From Pseudomonadota bacterium (GTDB lineage Bacteria > Pseudomonadota > Alphaproteobacteria > Rhizobiales > Xanthobacteraceae), in NCBI GenBank assembly GCA_023388935.1, contig JAEWFG010000170.1:12406-76405 (forward strand): a stretch of 64,000 nucleotides of DNA, read 5' to 3'. Every line of letters starts with the position of its first letter. Position 1 is the first letter of the stretch. The position numbers and the translations under genes were made by a program. Shown here piece by piece: positions 61,066 through 64,000 of the stretch. The notes under the pieces were generated by a model. It made no database searches. It was not told the origin of the DNA and saw only the letters and a program-made list of their open reading frames with translations.

Positions 61066-62037
61066 GTGAAGAACTTTGCCGATTTGACCGAACGCGAAGT
61101 GCTTGCGGTCGCGATCTCCTCTGAGGAGGAGGACAGCCGCATCTACATGTCTTTCGCCGAAGATCTTCGGGAGCGATATCCGGACACGGCCAAGATCTTC
61201 GAGGAGATGGCCGAGGAGGAACGCGGCCACCGGCATCGCCTGCTCCAGCTCTACGAAGAGCGGTTCGGCGCGCATCTGCCGCCGATCCGCCGCGAGGACG
61301 TCAAAGGCTTTCTGCGCCGGCGCCCGATCTGGCTGACCAAGAACCTGCCGCTCGACACCATCCGGAAAGAGGTCGAGACGATGGAGTTCGAGGCCGAGCG
61401 CTTTTACGCGCGCGCCGCCGAGCAGGCCGAGGATGTCGGCGTGCGCCGCCTGCTTGGCGATCTCGCCGAGGAAGAGAAGCATCACGAGAACCGCGCCGTC
61501 GCGCTGACCGACGAGATCCTGAAGCCGGACGTGCGCGCCGCGGAGGATCGCACGCGGCGGCGGATGTTCGTGCTGCAATATGTGCAGCCGGGCCTCGCCG
61601 GCCTCATGGACGGTTCGGTCTCGACGCTGGCACCGCTGTTCGCGGCCGCCTTCGCCACCCACCAGAACTGGCAGACCTTTCTGGTCGGCCTTGCCGCCTC
61701 GATCGGCGCCGGCATCAGCATGGGCTTTGCAGAAGCGCTGTCCGATGACGGATCGCTGACCGGACGTGGCTCGCCCTGGCTTCGCGGCATCACCTGCGGC
61801 GCGATGACAACGCTCGGCGGGCTCGGCCATACTACGCCCTATCTTGTGCCGGATAGTTGGCCCAACGCGTTCTGGATCGCAACCGCGATCGCCGGCGTCG
61901 TCGTGTTCATCGAATTGTGGGCGATCGCCTTCATCCGCTCGCGCTACATGGACACGCCGTTCCTCCAAGCGGTGTTCCAGATCGTGCTCGGCGGCGCCAT
62001 CGTGCTCGCCGTGGGAATATTGATCGGAGCGGCTTAG
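61066..62037 (+). CDS. mbfA: Membrane-bound ferritin-like iron exporter MbfA
   Basis: A 323-residue protein with an N-terminal rubrerythrin/ferritin-like domain (EEEDSRIYMSFAEDL at 20-34, EEERGHRHRLLQLYEE, FEAERFYARAAEQAEDV and EEEKHHENRAVA carry the four-helix iron ligands) and a C-terminal VIT1/CCC1-type membrane domain (from about residue 170, five helices). MbfA exports iron, limits iron and peroxide damage, and is repressed by Irr in Bradyrhizobium and Agrobacterium. GTG start at 61066 with AGGA upstream; an Irr box precedes it. Confidence 0.93.
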   Translation: MKNFADLTEREVLAVAISSEEEDSRIYMSFAEDLRERYPDTAKIFEEMAEEERGHRHRLLQLYEERFGAHLPPIRREDVKGFLRRRPIWLTKNLPLDTIRKEVETMEFEAERFYARAAEQAEDVGVRRLLGDLAEEEKHHENRAVALTDEILKPDVRAAEDRTRRRMFVLQYVQPGLAGLMDGSVSTLAPLFAAAFATHQNWQTFLVGLAASIGAGISMGFAEALSDDGSLTGRGSPWLRGITCGAMTTLGGLGHTTPYLVPDSWPNAFWIATAIAGVVVFIELWAIAFIRSRYMDTPFLQAVFQIVLGGAIVLAVGILIGAA

Positions 62038-62052
62038 GCGGTGGTGGCAGCG

Positions 62053-62922
62053 ATGACGAGGCACCGTTCATACACTGTCACGGCCGCGAGCCTGACCTGC
62101 ACGTTGCTCCTGCTGGCCTCGAGCGAGGCCGCGCGCGCCACCGACGAGATCCAAGTCTACAACGCCAACATCGCCGAAGTCGGCCAGTTCACGATCCAGC
62201 AGCACCTCAACTATGTCGGGATCGGACAGAAGGAGCCGCCCTTCCCCGGCGGCATTCCGTCCAACGGCAGCCTCAACGGCACGCCGGAATTCGCCTATGG
62301 CATGACCGATTGGTGGGAGCTCGGGCTGTATCTGCCGTTCTCGGTGCAGAACCAGCAATTCCTCTCCAACGCCTTCAAGCTGCGCACGCTGTTCGTCTCG
62401 CCGCACGCCGAGCAGCGGAACTTCTTCTACGGCGTGAATTTCGAACTCAGCTACGAGATGCCGAAATTCGCGCAAACGCGGTGGGGATTGGAGATCCGCC
62501 CCATCATCGGCGTGCGAAACTCGCAATATGAGTTCATCGTGAATCCGATCGTGGACATCGGCTTCGGCAGCAAGGGCGAAGTGGATTTCGCGCCCGCCGC
62601 CCGGCTGGCACGGAACTTCGGCAACGACGTATTCGCGGGGTTCGAATATTATGCGGATCTCGGCGAAATCGGGAATTTCAACAAGCTCGCCGACCAGCAG
62701 CACACGCTATTTGCGGTCACCGACTTCAAGGCCGGCGTATTCGACGTGAATTTTGGCGTCGGCTACGGATTGACGCCGGCGTCTGACCGCTTCGTGGTCA
62801 AGACGATCATCGGCTACGCCTTTCCCGTGCCGGGGCAGAAATCGGATGGCAATACGCGCATGAGCAGCAGCGGCCCGATGAACCCGTTCACGCATGCGAG
62901 CGCGCGAAGCTTTCAACCTTGA
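62053..62922 (+). CDS. Outer-membrane beta-barrel protein
   Basis: A 289-residue secreted protein. The signal peptide is within MTRHRSYTVTAASLTCTLLLLASSEAARA. The rest alternates amphipathic strands with aromatic girdles (LNYVGIG, PEFAYGMTDWWELGLYLPFS, VDIGFGSKGEVDFAPAARLA, DVNFGVGYGLTPASDRFVVK) as in small outer-membrane barrels. The cargo is unknown. The next gene up is mbfA (15 bases), so co-transcription and iron-related control are possible. ATG 62053 is preferred over a GTG at 62041. Confidence 0.7.
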   Translation: MTRHRSYTVTAASLTCTLLLLASSEAARATDEIQVYNANIAEVGQFTIQQHLNYVGIGQKEPPFPGGIPSNGSLNGTPEFAYGMTDWWELGLYLPFSVQNQQFLSNAFKLRTLFVSPHAEQRNFFYGVNFELSYEMPKFAQTRWGLEIRPIIGVRNSQYEFIVNPIVDIGFGSKGEVDFAPAARLARNFGNDVFAGFEYYADLGEIGNFNKLADQQHTLFAVTDFKAGVFDVNFGVGYGLTPASDRFVVKTIIGYAFPVPGQKSDGNTRMSSSGPMNPFTHASARSFQP

Positions 62923-62953
62923 CCCAAGGGCAGGGCTCAATACTGAGGCATTC

Positions 62954-63484
62954 ATGACAGCTCGTCTGCAATACGGCACACCCGCCAAAGTCTTCCATTG
63001 GCTCATCGTCGCACTCATCGCCGTGCAATATCCGATCGGATGGCTGATGCCGGATATCCATCGCGGGATGACACCCGGCGCCGGGATGACGTTTCACATC
63101 TCGATCGGAATTGCAGTTCTGGCGTTGACCGCCGTCCGTTTTCTCTGGCGGCTCACCCATCCCGTTGCGCCCGAGAGTTCTCTACCAGTCTGGCAGCGCT
63201 TGTCCTCGGAGGCTGTGCACTGGCTGCTCTATGCACTGGTGTTGGCAACGACGATCTCGGGCTGGTTGTTCGCTTCCTACCGGGGATGGTCCGTTTCGTT
63301 CTTCTATCTCGTGCCGCTGCCGATGCTGGCCTCCGACAATGCTGCCGCCGGCCGCGCCATAGACGGCCTGCACCAAGCGACGGAATGGGCGCTCCTCATC
63401 ACAATCGGGATTCACATCGTTGCCGCGCTCGCACACATTTTCATCTATCGCGACCGCGTGATGCAGCGGATGCTGCCGGGGTAG
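62954..63484 (+). CDS. cybB: Cytochrome b561 family protein
   Basis: A 176-residue membrane cytochrome with four helices. The heme-ligand histidines are likely His14 (KVFHWLIVAL), His47 (TFHISIG), and those of EAVHWLLYALVLA and TIGIHIVAALAHIFIY in helices 3 and 4. The family transfers electrons between quinol and a periplasmic acceptor, for example superoxide in E. coli CybB. Start at ATG 62954 (GAGG upstream). It lies 31 bases after the outer-membrane protein on the same strand. Confidence 0.87.
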   Translation: MTARLQYGTPAKVFHWLIVALIAVQYPIGWLMPDIHRGMTPGAGMTFHISIGIAVLALTAVRFLWRLTHPVAPESSLPVWQRLSSEAVHWLLYALVLATTISGWLFASYRGWSVSFFYLVPLPMLASDNAAAGRAIDGLHQATEWALLITIGIHIVAALAHIFIYRDRVMQRMLPG

Positions 63485-63576
63485 CTCTCAGGACAGGTCA
63501 ACCGCGATCAAACGGCGGTTGCGGCATCATATAAAACTGCGCATCATTGTCGGGCAATGAAACGCAGGAGCATGTC

Positions 63577-64000
63577 GTGGCCAAGTCGGAATGGAGTTTC
63601 AAGAGCGCGGTCGAGCTGTCGGCTGCATTGACCGCGAAGAAGGTCTCCGCGGTCGAACTCACGCGGGACGCGATCGACCGCATCGAACGGCACGACGGCA
63701 AGGTCAATGCCATCTGCATCCGAGATTTTGACCGCGCGCTCAGCGCCGCGCGCGAAGCTGACGCGGCGCTGCCGCGTGGCGAGCGCAAGCCGTTGCTCGG
63801 CCTGCCCATGACGGTCAAGGAATCCTATAACGTCGCCGGCCTGCCGACGACCTGGGGCATTCCCGCGCAGAAGGACTTCATTGCCAGCGAAGACGCACTG
63901 CCGATCACGCGGGTGAAGGACGCGGGCACCATCATCGTCGGCAAGACCAACGTGCCGCTCGGGCTCGGCGACTGGCAGAGTTACAACGACATCTACGGCA
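63577..64000 (+). CDS. Amidase signature family protein (3' end outside window)
   Basis: The first 141 codons of an amidase. VAKSEWSFKSAVELSAALTAK opens it and GLPMTVKESYNVAGLPTTWG (about residues 85-104) includes the catalytic Lys of the Ser-cisSer-Lys triad (VKE); the rest of the triad lies beyond the window. GVPxxVKDxxxxxGxxTxxG-type motifs are typical for amidase signature enzymes. It hydrolyses an amide or carbamate of unknown identity. GTG 63577 is the start, with AGGAG at 63566-63570. Confidence 0.82.
   Translation, partial: MAKSEWSFKSAVELSAALTAKKVSAVELTRDAIDRIERHDGKVNAICIRDFDRALSAAREADAALPRGERKPLLGLPMTVKESYNVAGLPTTWGIPAQKDFIASEDALPITRVKDAGTIIVGKTNVPLGLGDWQSYNDIYG

Overview
The window reads as chromosomal DNA of a slow-growing rhizobial alphaproteobacterium, most likely Bradyrhizobium or a close relative. 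This rests on the GC-rich coding sequence, many Liv-type ABC and TRAP uptake genes, an mbfA iron exporter with an Irr-type box, promoters that fit the alphaproteobacterial EcfG stress sigma factor, a MlotiK1-like potassium channel, and several families of palindromic intergenic repeats. The genus is inferred; no rRNA or phylogenetic marker is present. No phage, insertion sequence, integrase, CRISPR array or secretion system was seen.

1-19 kb. The end of a Liv-type ABC transporter (livG, livF) is followed by a LemA/M48 peptidase pair, a secreted hypothetical, and a flavin-binding protein divergent from a LysR regulator. Then comes what looks like an aromatic-acid catabolic island: a hotdog thioesterase, pobA (4-hydroxybenzoate 3-monooxygenase), a complete TRAP transporter, and a crotonase / feruloyl-CoA synthase / 3-hydroxyacyl-CoA dehydrogenase / 4-hydroxybenzoyl-CoA thioesterase / Liv-type binding protein series. 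Together these could import hydroxycinnamates, activate and shorten the side chain by beta-oxidation, release 4-hydroxybenzoate (or vanillate) and, for 4-hydroxybenzoate, make protocatechuate. A thiolase and the regulator are not in the window. Two AT-rich inverted repeats of the same form (RTTAT-N5-ATAAC) lie in the pobA/TRAP and crotonase promoter regions.

19-31 kb. Two WYL regulators, each next to a glutathione-transferase-like gene and each with a candidate operator, are separated by small conserved proteins (YkgJ, DUF3307), an orphan TAXI-domain membrane protein, a cyclic-nucleotide-gated K+ channel and a crotonase lacking the catalytic glutamates. A metallo-beta-lactamase-fold protein and an MFS transporter close the section.

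31-45 kb. A GntR regulator with two matching palindromes divides a CoA ligase/reductase pair from a Liv-type binding protein. A CUT2-type ABC transporter operon follows, with an upstream acyl-CoA synthetase, two strictosidine-synthase-like beta-propeller domains (one fused to the second permease) and the double ATPase. This fusion is the most unusual gene architecture in the window.

45-64 kb. DUF2059, OpgC and an initiator tRNA are followed by coniferyl-aldehyde dehydrogenase and a GMC oxidoreductase, then SDRs, CvpA, a quinone oxidoreductase whose start codon overlaps a short leader frame inside a perfect 25-bp inverted repeat, two paralogous metallo-hydrolases around FAH and GST genes, an epoxide hydrolase, a histidine-rich exported protein and another gene with EcfG-type promoters, mbfA with its Irr box, an outer-membrane barrel, a cytochrome b561 and the start of an amidase.
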